This document shows, piece by piece, positions 24,861 through 34,900 of a DNA stretch of 64,000 nt. The stretch covers positions 62,001 through 126,000 of the forward strand of contig QHYK01000048.1 of assembly GCA_003224085.1 (NCBI GenBank), written 5' to 3'. Both the position numbers and the translations under genes were made by a program. Under the pieces are notes generated by a model. That model worked only from the letters and a program-made list of their open reading frames with translations. It was not told the origin of the DNA and made no database searches. How positions within the stretch are numbered: the stretch's first letter is position 1; each line of letters begins with the position of its first letter. The DNA is from Acidobacteriota bacterium (lineage in GTDB: Bacteria; Acidobacteriota; Terriglobia; Acidiferrales; UBA7541).

Positions 24861-26081
24861 ATGGAGCATCCAATTCGGCAGGTTTCTCGGCAACAACACA
24901 CCAACCGACGTTCATTCCTGAAGGGAGGTGCTATCGCTGCAGGCGCTGCAACGCTGGGCGCGGGAATGCTGACCAACCCAAATCCGGTCTTTGCACAGGA
25001 GGCCGGCGGTTTCCCGGTCACACGGGGCGACATCGCTATTCTTCGCTTCCTCAGCGCCCTCGAACAAGTCGAGGCCGACTTGTGGATTCAGTACACCGAA
25101 CTCGGCGGCGCGACCAACCAAGGACTCTCCGCGATTGACTTCGTGCAAAACGGCAGAAAAATCAGCACTGGCCTCGCAGCGAATTATGTGACTGCGCTCG
25201 AGGTGCTCGATGGCGACATGCCCCAGTACATCGTGGACAACACCGACGATGAAATCAGCCACCATGCCTTTCTCAATCATTACGTCGCCTCTCTCGGAGC
25301 AAACCCCGTCGATCTCAGCCATTTCGCTATTCTTCCACCCAGCCAAGTCACCGGCGTGCCGCAAACCGGCCGCCTGACGAATCTGAAGCAGCTCAAGGTA
25401 GACACCTCTTGGTGGACGCGCTACCGGAGCGCGGTCCAAAATCCCGACCTCGGCGGAACTTTTGAAAATGCTGTCCCGGATCTCGCCTCGCATCCGCACA
25501 CGGCAATTCCTTTGAATAACGATGACTTGCAGCTGAATCCGGACGGCTCCATCCCCAACCATCTTCAGGCCATTGCCAACACCGCCGGATTCCACTTCGC
25601 TTTCATCGAGCAGGGCGGCACCAGCTTGTACCCCAGCCTCGCTCAGAAGGTGACCAATCTTCAGGTGCTGCGCGTCCTGCTCAGCATCGGACCCAGCGAG
25701 ACCATGCACTTCCAGGTCTGGCACGATAAAGCCGGCAACGCTCCCGCCATCACCGACGGCAACCTCAGCTTTCCCAACCTCAATCTCGGCACCGACCCCA
25801 ATACGGGTTTGACCACCGCCGGGGAGGGAAACACCTCGACTCCCGCGCCCGATCTATTCCAGACCAACCTGATCATGCCCGAGCCGACCGTCTTTCTGAA
25901 CTCCAAGTTCGGGCCAGTCTCCATCATTCGCCCGACCGACCCACACTTGGCTGCCCAGAGCGCCGTCCAGTCCTTCGTGGATGATGGGTTGTTCCTGGAC
26001 GCATCCGGCCAAAATAGCCCCATCGTTCCCGTTCTCATGCGGCTCGCAGAAGAGGCCGACGAAGCGCGGCGCGGCTTCTAG
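24861..26081 (+). CDS. Tat-exported ferritin-like domain protein
   Basis: A 406-residue protein. The ATG at 24861 has a strong ribosome-binding site (AAGGGGGAA). A twin-arginine signal (NRRSFLKGGAIAAGAATLGAG) directs it through Tat, meaning it is exported folded, perhaps with a metal. Residues about 55-200 form a ferritin-like helical bundle (ILRFLSALEQVEADLWIQY, TALEVLDGDMPQYIVDNTDDE, ISHHAFLNHYV), continued by FHFAFIEQGG and ETMHFQVWHD. Several Glu and His residues could bind a metal pair. Related exported ferritin-like proteins (Ferritin_2 type) have no settled function. It stands alone. Confidence 0.85.
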   Translation: MEHPIRQVSRQQHTNRRSFLKGGAIAAGAATLGAGMLTNPNPVFAQEAGGFPVTRGDIAILRFLSALEQVEADLWIQYTELGGATNQGLSAIDFVQNGRKISTGLAANYVTALEVLDGDMPQYIVDNTDDEISHHAFLNHYVASLGANPVDLSHFAILPPSQVTGVPQTGRLTNLKQLKVDTSWWTRYRSAVQNPDLGGTFENAVPDLASHPHTAIPLNNDDLQLNPDGSIPNHLQAIANTAGFHFAFIEQGGTSLYPSLAQKVTNLQVLRVLLSIGPSETMHFQVWHDKAGNAPAITDGNLSFPNLNLGTDPNTGLTTAGEGNTSTPAPDLFQTNLIMPEPTVFLNSKFGPVSIIRPTDPHLAAQSAVQSFVDDGLFLDASGQNSPIVPVLMRLAEEADEARRGF

Positions 26082-26401
26082 ATCAATTTGCAGAGAGCGC
26101 GAGAGCAAAGAAGCCAGCCAACACAAACTCGCGATAAAAGTGTAGTGCAGAAAAGGGCTCAAGCTTTTTGCCTGGGCCCTTTCCTTTCTAAGGCTTACAC
26201 CTCCCCCCAAGCGCTCCCCGACTGAGAAAACGGAAGACCAAATGCCCTCGGGCATGGGTTTCTTTCCGTCGAGGAACAATCTACAGATCGCGCAACCCTT
26301 CCGCAGCGTCGGAACATCCAATGCAGTAGAATAGGCTAGCGTTCCGTTGGGGGGACGTCGGGTCACGTGCGATTGTGAATCTGCGATGAGAGAGGGGAGT
26401 T
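26082..26401. other. Intergenic region with a possible terminator
   Basis: About 320 bases. AAAGGGC (26152-26158) and GCCCTTT (26176-26182) form a stem with a 17-base loop followed by CCTTTCT, a possible terminator for the ferritin-like gene. Nothing else is recognised. Confidence 0.4.
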
Positions 26402-27220
26402 ATGCGTAACGTGAAGCGTTTTTTTGCAGCCGCCTTGGCGGCGTTGTTCTTCGTAGGTGTGGCCGCTGCCGACACTCTGGAACTCAAGAGCGGCAAAGTC
26501 ATTCAAGGAAAATATCTCGGCGGCACCGCTGCCGTTCTTCGCTTTGAAGTGAACGGGGAAGTGCAAACCTTCAGCACCAATGACATTGTCGCATTGACCT
26601 TTACCGGCCGTTTGTCGGCCTCGGCAGCCATGGCGCCTCCGGCCCCTGCTGCAGCCGCCGCAGCGCCTACTCCGGCTCCCGCAGCCGCCAGCGCTGATGG
26701 CGACGTAACAGTTCCCGCCGGCCAGTCCGTACTCATCCGCATGATTGACGGTGTGGATTCTTCCAAGAATCATCCCGGTGACATTTTCCACGCGAGTCTC
26801 GAGACCGATTTGACGGTTGGCAACTCCGTCGTTGCGCGAAAGGGAACGGATGTCTACGGACGGCTGGCGGAAGCGCAGAAGAGCGGAACTTTTACCGGCA
26901 AGTCCGAGTTGCAGCTCGAATTGACGCGAATGGTCATTGACGGCAAGGACTATCCCGTAGTCAGCAGCGACTACACGCTCCAAGGCAAGGGCCAGGGTTC
27001 CTCCACGGCAAAGAAAGTTGGCGTGGGGGCGGTTGCCGGAACCATCATTGGTGCCATTGCTGGTGGCGGCAAAGGTGCGGCGATCGGGGCGGCTGCCGGT
27101 GGAGCTACCGGCGGCGCCGTGCAAGTCATGACCAAGGGCGCGCAGGTCAAGGTGCCCAGCGAAACTGTGCTCGAGTTCCGCCTGCAGCAGCCCGTAACGG
27201 TAACGCCGGCTCGCGGCTAG
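26402..27220 (+). CDS. Exported glycine-zipper envelope protein of unknown function
   Basis: A 272-residue protein with a signal peptide ending near AAADT (residue 23). A short domain follows (TLELKSGKVIQGKYLGGT, resembling an SH3-like fold), then a linker of alanine and proline (about residues 75-98) and a beta-rich domain. A glycine zipper (VGVGAVAGTIIGAIAGGGKGAAIGAAAGG, about residues 206-236) could insert in or cross the envelope. The domain arrangement is common in Acidobacteria-type proteins of unknown function. GAGAGGGGAG lies upstream of the ATG. No partner is evident. Confidence 0.75.
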   Translation: MRNVKRFFAAALAALFFVGVAAADTLELKSGKVIQGKYLGGTAAVLRFEVNGEVQTFSTNDIVALTFTGRLSASAAMAPPAPAAAAAAPTPAPAAASADGDVTVPAGQSVLIRMIDGVDSSKNHPGDIFHASLETDLTVGNSVVARKGTDVYGRLAEAQKSGTFTGKSELQLELTRMVIDGKDYPVVSSDYTLQGKGQGSSTAKKVGVGAVAGTIIGAIAGGGKGAAIGAAAGGATGGAVQVMTKGAQVKVPSETVLEFRLQQPVTVTPARG

Positions 27221-27569
27221 CCGGATTCATTCAAGTTGGTTAAAGCCATCTGCATAACTAGTTCGTTGTCGGGCGCAGCTTTACGCCGGGCAAAGCCGGA
27301 GGGACACTGCGCCCTCTGTTTGAAAACTGAGCTCGCCTTCCTTCCTCCCCAGGGGCATTTCTGCTTTCTTTTCCGCCTTCTTCCTTCTGCCTTTGCCTTC
27401 TGCTCTCTGCCCTCGCTTTCTGCCTTTTCAGGTCATATCCGCGGCACGTGCCTCGGCAGGCAGTATTGCCGCATTAGAACCATTCCCCGCACTTTCTCTC
27501 TTGCCACTCCTACTGTTAGCCATTAAGATAACCCCCTCAATTGGGTGTCCATTATCAAGCGGGGAGACC
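27221..27569. other. Intergenic region with a nested stem-loop and a pyrimidine tract
   Basis: About 349 bases. GGGCGCAG (27271-27278) pairs with CTGCGCCC (27307-27314) and encloses a smaller CCGG/CCGG stem; this could end transcription of the preceding gene. From about 27361 to 27430 there is a low-complexity tract made of CTTCTGCC/CTTTGCC units. No gene is seen. Confidence 0.5.
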
Positions 27570-27989
27570 ATGCCTAAAGAAAAGCCTCGGGTGAATATCG
27601 GCGAAGTCATCAAGACCTATCGCAGCCAGCGCGGCCTGTCGCAAGGCGACATCGAGCGTCGCACCGGGTTGTTGCGCTGCTACCTTTCGCGCGTCGAGAA
27701 CGGTCACACCGTGCCCTCGCTCGAAACGCTCGCAAAAATCGCCGAGGCCATGGACATTTCGCTGGCCGACTTTTTCCCCGGCACCGAGACGCCCCGTGAC
27801 CGCGAAACGCAGAAAGCCCTGGGCGAACTTTCTCAAGACGAAATTCGCTTCCTCGCGGAGATCAAGAAGTACACCAACACTCTTTCCGACGGCGACAAGC
27901 GCCTGGTGCTGGCCATGATCCGCAAAATGGCCACCCTGATTCCTCCGGCCGCCGCCAAGAAAATCATCGCCCGCCGGCCCACTGCCTAG
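27570..27989 (+). CDS. XRE-family helix-turn-helix regulator
   Basis: A 139-residue protein. The Cro/C1-type helix-turn-helix covers residues about 8-65 (IGEVIKTYRSQRGLSQGDIERRTGLLRCYLSRVENGHTVPSLETLAKIAEAM). The C-terminal part is helical and charged. The ATG at 27570 follows GGGGAGA; a longer frame to 27393 lies in low-complexity DNA and is unlikely. It may repress its own promoter. It is a stand-alone gene, and no prophage or toxin neighbour is visible, so its regulon is unknown. Confidence 0.85.
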   Translation: MPKEKPRVNIGEVIKTYRSQRGLSQGDIERRTGLLRCYLSRVENGHTVPSLETLAKIAEAMDISLADFFPGTETPRDRETQKALGELSQDEIRFLAEIKKYTNTLSDGDKRLVLAMIRKMATLIPPAAAKKIIARRPTA

Positions 27990-28128
27990 CCGCCGACATT
28001 CCCTTGCAGGGACGCAGCAGTGCTGCCTCTTGCGCGTCCGCCCCCGTGGAGCTGTTCGCCGACACCCGGGAGATTCGGTCAAGGCTGTGTGCGGCGATTC
28101 GCCGGTTTCCAATTTCGCGGTGCTGCAC

Positions 28129-28506
28129 TCAGGCGGCGGATTCGGAGCGGAAGACGCGCTGGAAGCGCGGGCCGGTAAACTGTACGCCGACAAGCTTCTC
28201 CCCAACCGATGCGGCATCGCGGACATGGATCACGCGCCCGTAGGTGGCGAAGTCCGCTTCGGCGCGGCGGCAGGCGTAATTGGAGAAAGGAATGCGGATT
28301 TCGAGGTTGGAGCCGACGGCCACGTCGAAGCGCGTGAGAAACGCGGCCCCGCTGCGGCAAAGATTTTCGCTGGAAGTATCTTCTTCGAAGGTGATCCCGC
28401 GGGTGTCGCATCCACGAACGCGCATGGGCAGGTGCACGGCGATTCTACGTTCCGAGCGTTGCCTCGAGACCGACGTGCTGACGGGGACCATGGGCGGGGT
28501 CCTCAT
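28129..28506 (-). CDS. PilZ-domain protein overlapping dus
   Basis: A protein of about 125 residues with one PilZ-like domain: RSERRIAVHLPMRVRG supplies the RxxxR motif and the second motif is altered (NLCRSG in place of the usual D/NxSxxG). Its start lies within the 3' end of the dus gene (about 62 bases of overlap), so it is likely the last gene of the run from hldE. The exact start could be the ATG at 28506 or 28491. Ligand binding is uncertain because of the Ser-to-Cys change. Confidence 0.7.
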   Translation of the reverse strand: MRTPPMVPVSTSVSRQRSERRIAVHLPMRVRGCDTRGITFEEDTSSENLCRSGAAFLTRFDVAVGSNLEIRIPFSNYACRRAEADFATYGRVIHVRDAASVGEKLVGVQFTGPRFQRVFRSESAA

Positions 28507-29554
28507 TTCCGCCGGCCCCCCTTGGGCTGGAGCCAGCCAAAGCAGCCGCACGGCCCTCGAAAAAACTCTCCACCCGGGAAAGGATTTCGGCGGGCGTTCG
28601 CGCCGCGTGTACGATTCTGCGAAGCTCGCTGCCGTTCCCCACGCTATGAGTAAACCAGCAGGCGAACTGTTTCATTTTGCCCACACCGTCGGGGAGGTTG
28701 GCGACATAAATTTGTTGATAGTAGTCCAAGAGTAAACGACGGCGATCGGCCTCAGTTGGGATGGCATAGCAGCCAGCTTCGGCGAATTGCTGCATTTGCC
28801 GGAAAATCCAGGGGTTCGTGGCTGCGGCGCGGCCAATCATCACGGCGTCGCAACCGGTTTCGCGGAACATGCGCACGGCGTCTTCGGGGCGGTTGATGTC
28901 GCCATTGCCGATGACGGGAATCTTCACTGCTTGCTTGACGGCGGCGATGATGGACCAGTCCGCCGCGCCGGCGTAGCCCTGCATGCGCGTGCGCGGGTGC
29001 ACGGCGACGGCCTCCACGCCAACGCTTTCGGCAAGCTTGGCGACATCGACCGCGACAATGGATTTTTCGTCCCAGCCGGCGCGCAGCTTGATGGTGAGAG
29101 GAATTTTGACCGCCGCGCGCACAGCGCGAAAGATTTGCTCGAGCAGCGGAAGGTCGCGCAGCAGGCCGGAGCCGCCGCACTTCACCACTTTTTTGGCGGG
29201 GCAGCCGAGGTTGATGTCCACGGCATCGTAGCCGAGGTCTTCGACCATTTTTGCGGCTTGCGCCATCACGGCTGGGTTCGCGCCGAAAAGCTGCGCGGTG
29301 ATGGGATGCTCGTCTTCCTGGAAATACAAGTAGCGGAGTGTTTTTGCGGCGCTGCGCGTGATGCCTTCGGAGCTGGTGAACTCGGTCATGAGCAGGCCGC
29401 AGCCGCCCAGGCCGCGAATTACGCGGCGGAAAAGCGTGTCCGTCACGCCCGCCATGGGCGCAAGGACCGCCGCCGGGAGAATGGCCAGGTTTCGAACTTG
29501 GAGCGTCGCAGGAAACATCAAGTTCAGTTTAGTGGCAGTGAAGTCTTCGGGCAA
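28445..29554 (-). CDS. dus: tRNA-dihydrouridine synthase
   Basis: A 369-residue FMN-dependent enzyme that reduces uridines in tRNA. The TIM barrel starts with LAPMAGVTDTLFRRVI; catalytic Cys118 lies in INLGCPAKKV; other family stretches are TIKLRAGWD, AVAVHPRTR, VIGNGDI and GCDAVMIGRAAATNPWIF. It is closest in pattern to DusB. A C-terminal tail of about 40 residues rich in Gly, Ala and Arg is extra. It lies 34 bases downstream of the YhaM-like gene and overlaps the PilZ gene. Confidence 0.93.
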   Translation of the reverse strand: MPEDFTATKLNLMFPATLQVRNLAILPAAVLAPMAGVTDTLFRRVIRGLGGCGLLMTEFTSSEGITRSAAKTLRYLYFQEDEHPITAQLFGANPAVMAQAAKMVEDLGYDAVDINLGCPAKKVVKCGGSGLLRDLPLLEQIFRAVRAAVKIPLTIKLRAGWDEKSIVAVDVAKLAESVGVEAVAVHPRTRMQGYAGAADWSIIAAVKQAVKIPVIGNGDINRPEDAVRMFRETGCDAVMIGRAAATNPWIFRQMQQFAEAGCYAIPTEADRRRLLLDYYQQIYVANLPDGVGKMKQFACWFTHSVGNGSELRRIVHAARTPAEILSRVESFFEGRAAALAGSSPRGAGGNEDPAHGPRQHVGLEATLGT

Positions 29555-29588
29555 GACAGAAAGCGCTTAGCAAGCGAAAGGAGTAGCT

Positions 29589-30575
29589 TCACTTCTTATC
29601 GGGAGGTGAGAGGTCGAAATCCTTCAGAAATTCTTCCAGGCGCAGGAATTTGCGTCCCAGCGCGCCGGAATAGGCAGACCATTCCAGGTCCCCGGTATCT
29701 GTCGCCAGGGCAGAGCGGACGGCCGCGAGCTTCGAGTCGAGATCGTCGAGATAGTGGAAGACAAGCGCTTCGCGAATCATCGGCAGCTTTGGCGAGCCGA
29801 ATTCGTATTCGCCATGATGGCTGATGAGCAGGTGCTGGACCACAGTTTTCAGATTGGGCGGAAAGCCCTCGATCGCGCTCAGTGCTTTCGAAACGGTTTC
29901 GAGCTCCATAACGATGTGGCCGAGGAGGTGGCCTTCGACGGTGTAACCAATGGCGCGTTGGTAGCACAACTCGTCGAGTTTGCCGACGTCGTGGAGGATG
30001 GCCGCCGTCAAAAGCAGATCCAAATCGAGTTCGGAATAATGTTCGGCGACGAGCTTGGCCAGGCCGCAAAGGCTGACGACGTGTTCGAGTAAGCCACCGA
30101 GATAAGCATGGTGCATGACTTTCGCGGCGGGCGCGCGTTTGTATTTCGCGGCGATGGCTGGATCGCTAAGAATCCCAGTTACCAGATTTTTCAGCCAAGG
30201 ATTTGAAATGGACGCCGCGTATGCCAACAATTCCCCATACAGCTTCGCAACGTCGGCTTTGGTCTGGGGCAAAAAATCGGCCAGGTCGATTTCTTCGGGC
30301 TTGGCGAGGCGCACTTGGATTACGGAAAGTTGCGCCCGGTTTTTGTAAATCTCGACGCGCGCCTGGACTTTCACGAAATCGTCGCGGTGAATGCCTTTAG
30401 CCGCGGTTTCAAACTGGTCCCACATGCGGGCTTCGATGGTTCCGCTGCGATCGCCCAGCTCGAGGCGCAGGTAAGGCTTGCCTTCGCGCGTGTTGCGAAT
30501 CTCTTTTTCGCAGACCAGGAAAAATGTGGTGATGTTCTGCTCGGAATTCAGGTCAGAGACGAGGGGTGTCTTCAT
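29589..30575 (-). CDS. YhaM-like 3'-5' exonuclease (OB fold plus HD domain)
   Basis: A 328-residue protein with an N-terminal OB-fold nucleic-acid-binding domain (about residues 15-95, with YLRLELGDRSGTIEARMWD) and a C-terminal HD domain. The metal ligands are HH at 155-156, HD at 195-196 (AAILHDVGKLDE) and the later SHHGEYEFGSP. YhaM of Bacillus subtilis degrades RNA and single-stranded DNA from the 3' end. It lies in the minus-strand run between the SurA-like and dus genes, with 56 and 34 bases of spacing. Confidence 0.88.
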   Translation of the reverse strand: MKTPLVSDLNSEQNITTFFLVCEKEIRNTREGKPYLRLELGDRSGTIEARMWDQFETAAKGIHRDDFVKVQARVEIYKNRAQLSVIQVRLAKPEEIDLADFLPQTKADVAKLYGELLAYAASISNPWLKNLVTGILSDPAIAAKYKRAPAAKVMHHAYLGGLLEHVVSLCGLAKLVAEHYSELDLDLLLTAAILHDVGKLDELCYQRAIGYTVEGHLLGHIVMELETVSKALSAIEGFPPNLKTVVQHLLISHHGEYEFGSPKLPMIREALVFHYLDDLDSKLAAVRSALATDTGDLEWSAYSGALGRKFLRLEEFLKDFDLSPPDKK

Positions 30576-30631
30576 CGGGCGGTATTCTAGCCTAGGTTAT
30601 TCATCAAGAACATATCTGACAGCGGAAATCT

Positions 30632-31903
30632 TCATTTCCCGGAATCGGCGCCGGATTTTGCGGAACTCGAACCGGACCGCTTGCCGAAAAGCAGGAATTT
30701 CTTGTGGCCTTTCTTTTGCTTGCTGACTTCTGGAGTGGCGCTGACTTCCTGAATCTCCGAGCCGCCTCCACCCGCGATGTCCTGGTAGCCTGGCTTGATG
30801 ATGACGTAGCTTTGCTCGCGAAGCGTCCTGAGGTAGGCGCGCACGGCGGGCTCCAAGCGTTCGTTATAAAGCTTCTCGGTGATTTCATTTCTGACTTTGT
30901 CGAGAGACTGCTGGCCTTCGTCGTAGTGCTCGAGCACCTGAAGAATCAGGTAACCCTGCTTGGTCTCCAGAACGTCGGTAAGCTGGTTGCGCTTCATGGC
31001 GAAGACTTTGTCTTCGAGTTCCTTGGCCAGTTCACCGCGCTTGTAAACGCCCAGAAAGCCACCCTGGTCCTTGGTGCTGCTGTCGGAGTAGCGCTTGGCG
31101 ATTTCGCCGAAGTCTTCGCCGTCCTGAACGCGCTTAAGAGCCGTTTCCGCTTTTTTCTTTAGGGCAGGAAGTTCATCCGCGCTCTTTCCTTGGGTGTTGA
31201 CTTGAATTTCTCGCAGCGCGACCTGCTCCGGGCGAACAAATTCCGATCTGTGCGCCTGGTAATACTTCTGGATTTCGTCGTCGGTGATGGTGATGTGCGA
31301 GCCGACTTCGCTGCCAATGACCTTCTGCGTGAGCAGGTGGTTTTCGATGTTGCTCTGGAAATCCTCCCAGTTCATGCCTTCTGAAGTTACCGCTTTTTCG
31401 AGTTCGTCAATGCTCGCCAGCTTGTTTTGCGTGCGAATCTGGTCGAGCTGCTTGATGACTTCGGGTTTGACGCTGACGCCCATATCTTTGCCGCGCTGGA
31501 CGAGCAAAGACTGGTCGATGAGGTCGCGCAGCACGTTCTTCTGGCGCTCTTCGATATCCGTCTGCAACTGTTCTGGTGTGCAGCGGCCCTGGCATTCCAG
31601 CTTGGCGTCCTCTGCAGCGCTCTGCTTTGCCTTTTCGTATTCGGAGAGCGTGATGATTTCGTTGTTGACGCGCGCTATGATTTCTTCGATGGTCTTGCCG
31701 GCGTTCGGATCAACGGGCTGCGTCGGCGCCGAACCCCTCAGCTTCTGGGCGGGAGGAGGCGGAACAGGCTTCGTTGGTGCTGCAGCAGGCGGAGGCGCTT
31801 GCGAGCTGGATTTCTTGTCCTGGGATTGCGCCTGGCCGTTGGTAGGCAAGGCCGCGAGACATAGTGCGGCGCAAAGCATCAGGATTACGACAAGTTTTCT
31901 CAT
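30632..31903 (-). CDS. SurA/PpiC-type peptidyl-prolyl isomerase
   Basis: A 423-residue exported protein with a signal peptide (KLVVILMLCAALCLAALP), a Pro/Ala-rich linker, a SurA-like N-terminal chaperone region (EEIIARVNNEIITLSEYEKAK onwards) and a parvulin domain (VALREIQVNT to VLETKQGYLILQV). The tail is very basic (KQKKGHKKFLLFGKRSG), which is unusual for SurA. Such proteins help outer-membrane proteins fold in the periplasm. I use the ATG at 31903, preceded by GGGGGAAGG. It lies 21 bases downstream of mfd, likely cotranscribed. Confidence 0.9.
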   Translation of the reverse strand: MRKLVVILMLCAALCLAALPTNGQAQSQDKKSSSQAPPPAAAPTKPVPPPPAQKLRGSAPTQPVDPNAGKTIEEIIARVNNEIITLSEYEKAKQSAAEDAKLECQGRCTPEQLQTDIEERQKNVLRDLIDQSLLVQRGKDMGVSVKPEVIKQLDQIRTQNKLASIDELEKAVTSEGMNWEDFQSNIENHLLTQKVIGSEVGSHITITDDEIQKYYQAHRSEFVRPEQVALREIQVNTQGKSADELPALKKKAETALKRVQDGEDFGEIAKRYSDSSTKDQGGFLGVYKRGELAKELEDKVFAMKRNQLTDVLETKQGYLILQVLEHYDEGQQSLDKVRNEITEKLYNERLEPAVRAYLRTLREQSYVIIKPGYQDIAGGGGSEIQEVSATPEVSKQKKGHKKFLLFGKRSGSSSAKSGADSGK

Positions 31904-31924
31904 GCCTTCCCCCAACTGATAAGT

Positions 31925-34900
31925 TTAGCCTTGCCCTTGAAGGCCGAGCAATACGTTTCTTAAGACTGCCGGAACGGATTCGCCGCGCTTCAATTCGATC
32001 CAAAGCACGCCGCTCGGATCGGGCTTGATGCCAACGCGCGAGCGCACCACGCTCACCAGCCTGGCCGGGTCGAGGGTGGTTTCCGGGTGGAAGCGCACCG
32101 CAACGCGGCTGCCCTGTCGCTCGACCGAAGAGATGCGCAGGCGCTCGCACATGGATTTGAGGACGGCATAATCCAAAAGGTTTTCCACCGAAGAAGGAGG
32201 CTTGCCGAAGCGGTCTACGAGTTCCTTGCGGACGTCCTGTTTTTCCTCCTCGGTGGCGATGGTGGAGATTCGCTTGTAAGTTCGAAGCCGCAGGTTCTCG
32301 CTGGGGATGTAATCCTGCGGGATGCGCACATCCAATCCCAGATTGAGAGTGGTGCGCAAATCGGGAGCAGCTTCTCCGCCTTTGAGCTTGGCCACGGCGC
32401 GCTCCAGCATCTGGCAGTACATGTCGAAGCCGATCGCTTCGATGTGGCCGTGTTGCTGCCTGCCGAGCATGTTGCCCGCGCCGCGGAGTTCCAGATCGAG
32501 CGCGGCAATACGGAAGCCAGCCCCTAATTCGCTGAACTCCTTCATGGCTGCGAGACGCTTGCGCGCAATGTCGGAAAGTGTGGTTTCCGGGGGGACTAGC
32601 AAATAAGCATACGCGCGCTGGCTGGAGCGGCCCACGCGGCCGCGGAGTTGGTAGAGCTCCGCTAATCCCAGGCGATCGGCGCGATTAATGAGGATGGTGT
32701 TGGCGCGGGGGATGTCCAGGCCGTTCTCGACGATGGTTGTCGCGACGAGGACGTCGGTTTCGTCGCGGATAAATTTCAGCATCACGCTTTCGAGTTCTTT
32801 TTCGCCCATTTGGCCGTGGCCGACGACCACTCGCGCGTTGGGAACAAGCTTTTGGACCATCGAAGCGACCGAATAGATGGACTCCACGCGATTGTGGATG
32901 AAATAGACCTGGCCATCGCGAGCGAGTTCGTTTTGGATGGCGCTGCGCACCAGTTCTTCCTTGAAGGGCGCGACCACCGTTTGGATGGCGAGACGGTCGC
33001 GCGGCGGCGTTTCGATCAGCGACATGTCGCGCAGCCCCACGAGCGACATGTGCAGTGTCCGAGGGATCGGCGTGGCCGATAGCGCTAAAGCGTCCACGTT
33101 TTTGCGCATTTCTTTCAGCCGCTCTTTGTGCGCCACACCGAAGCGCTGCTCTTCGTCCACGATGAGCAGGCCGAGGTCGGCGAATTTCACGTCTTTCGAA
33201 AGCAAGCGATGTGTGCCGATAACAATATCGACCTTTCCGGCATCGAGGTCGGCGAGGACTTTCTTTTGCTCGGCCGTGCTGCGGAAGCGGCTAAGCAATT
33301 CGATACGCACGGGAAAAGCCGCGAAGCGCTTCTTGAAAGTTTCGAAGTGCTGGAAGGTGAGGACGGTGGTTGGCGCGAGCAGGGCGACTTGCTTGTTGTC
33401 ATTGACGACTTTGAAGGCGGCGCGCATGGCCACTTCCGTTTTGCCGTAGCCGACATCACCGCAGAGGAGGCGATCCATCGGCTCGCTCTTCTCCATGTCC
33501 TTCTTGATGTCGGTGATGGCGGCGATTTGATCGGGCGTTTCTTCGAATTCGAACGCGTCTTCGAATTCGCGCTGAAAATTTCCGTCCGGAGAAAACGCAA
33601 AGCCGGGAGTGGTCTTGCGTTGCGCGTAAAGGGCAAGAAGCTGCTCGGCCATGTCTTCGAGCGACTTGCGGACGCGCGTTTTGCGTGTGTTCCAGCCGGT
33701 GCCGCCGAGTTTGTCGAGCGCAGGGTGCGCGCCTTCGAGAACGCGATAGCTCTGCACCAAATCCATGCGCTCCAAGGGAACGTAGAGCCGCGCATCCTCG
33801 GCGTAGCGCAAAAGCATGAATTCGCCGCGATGGCCATCGGATTCAATCTGGCGAAGGCCTTCGAATTGGCCGATGCCGTGATCCACATGCACGACAAAGT
33901 CACCGGGCTTGAGCTCGGCAAAATCGCTGAAAAAACCGGAAGTACGGATTTTGTGGCTGGGCCGCTCCTCGGTGGGGGTGACGTCGAAGAGATCGGCGTG
34001 GCCGTAAATCGTGAGATTCGCTTCGGGAAACGTGACGCCTTCGGCGAAGGGCGCGCGAATCAGAAGCATGCCGGCGGATTCTTGCGCACCTTCGGCGGTA
34101 AAACCGGCAGCAGCCTCTTCCGATTCGCCGAGAACGTACGGCACTTCGTATTCGCGGCAGATATCGGCAAAGCGCTCGATCTCGCCGGTGCTGGCGGCGG
34201 TGAGAAACACGCGACCACCGGAAGCCAGTTGTGACTTCACGTCGCCCATGCAGGCGACGACGTCGCCGTGGAAGCGCGCGCTGGGGCGGGAAGAGATTCC
34301 GAATTGCGGCGCGGAGCCAATGCTTAACGCGAGTTGTTCGAGATGAATCTGGGACGTTTTGGCGAGGGCTGCGGCAATTTGTTCTTCGGTCCAGAAGTAA
34401 TGAGATGGGGCCGGGGAATTGGCATGTCCGTGGCGTTCGTACACTTCGGTTGCGATGGCGAGATGCTTCGGGGCGGCTTGGCGCAGAGCTTGCGGTTCGT
34501 CGAGAAAAACGATGGGGCGAAGCGAACTTTCGGACAATTCGAAAAGAGAAGCTGTGCCAGGTTCTCGCGCTGGTCCAAACGCCGGGGCGGGTTCTCCATT
34601 CCTGGAGTCATCGAGGATTGCAGTTTCGGGCGAAGGTACGGCCCATTCGGTTAACGGCAGCAGCGTGGTCCGAACGACCGGGGCAATCGAGCGCTGCGTG
34701 CGGGCATCGAATTCGCGCACAGATTCCACGGTGTCTCCCAGCAGCTCGATGCGCACAGGACGCATGGCTTCGGGCGAAAATACGTCGATGATGCCGCCGC
34801 GCACGGCGAACTGCCCCGGAAGCTCCACCATTTCCGTGCGCGTGTAACCCACGGAGCCGAGATGCGTGATCAATTCCTCGTGGCCAATCTCCGTGTCCTT

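Noticed and set aside
33128-34234. Antisense frame of 368 codons within mfd
   Set aside because: The opposite strand holds clear Mfd motifs; the antisense frame is a by-product of high GC codon bias.
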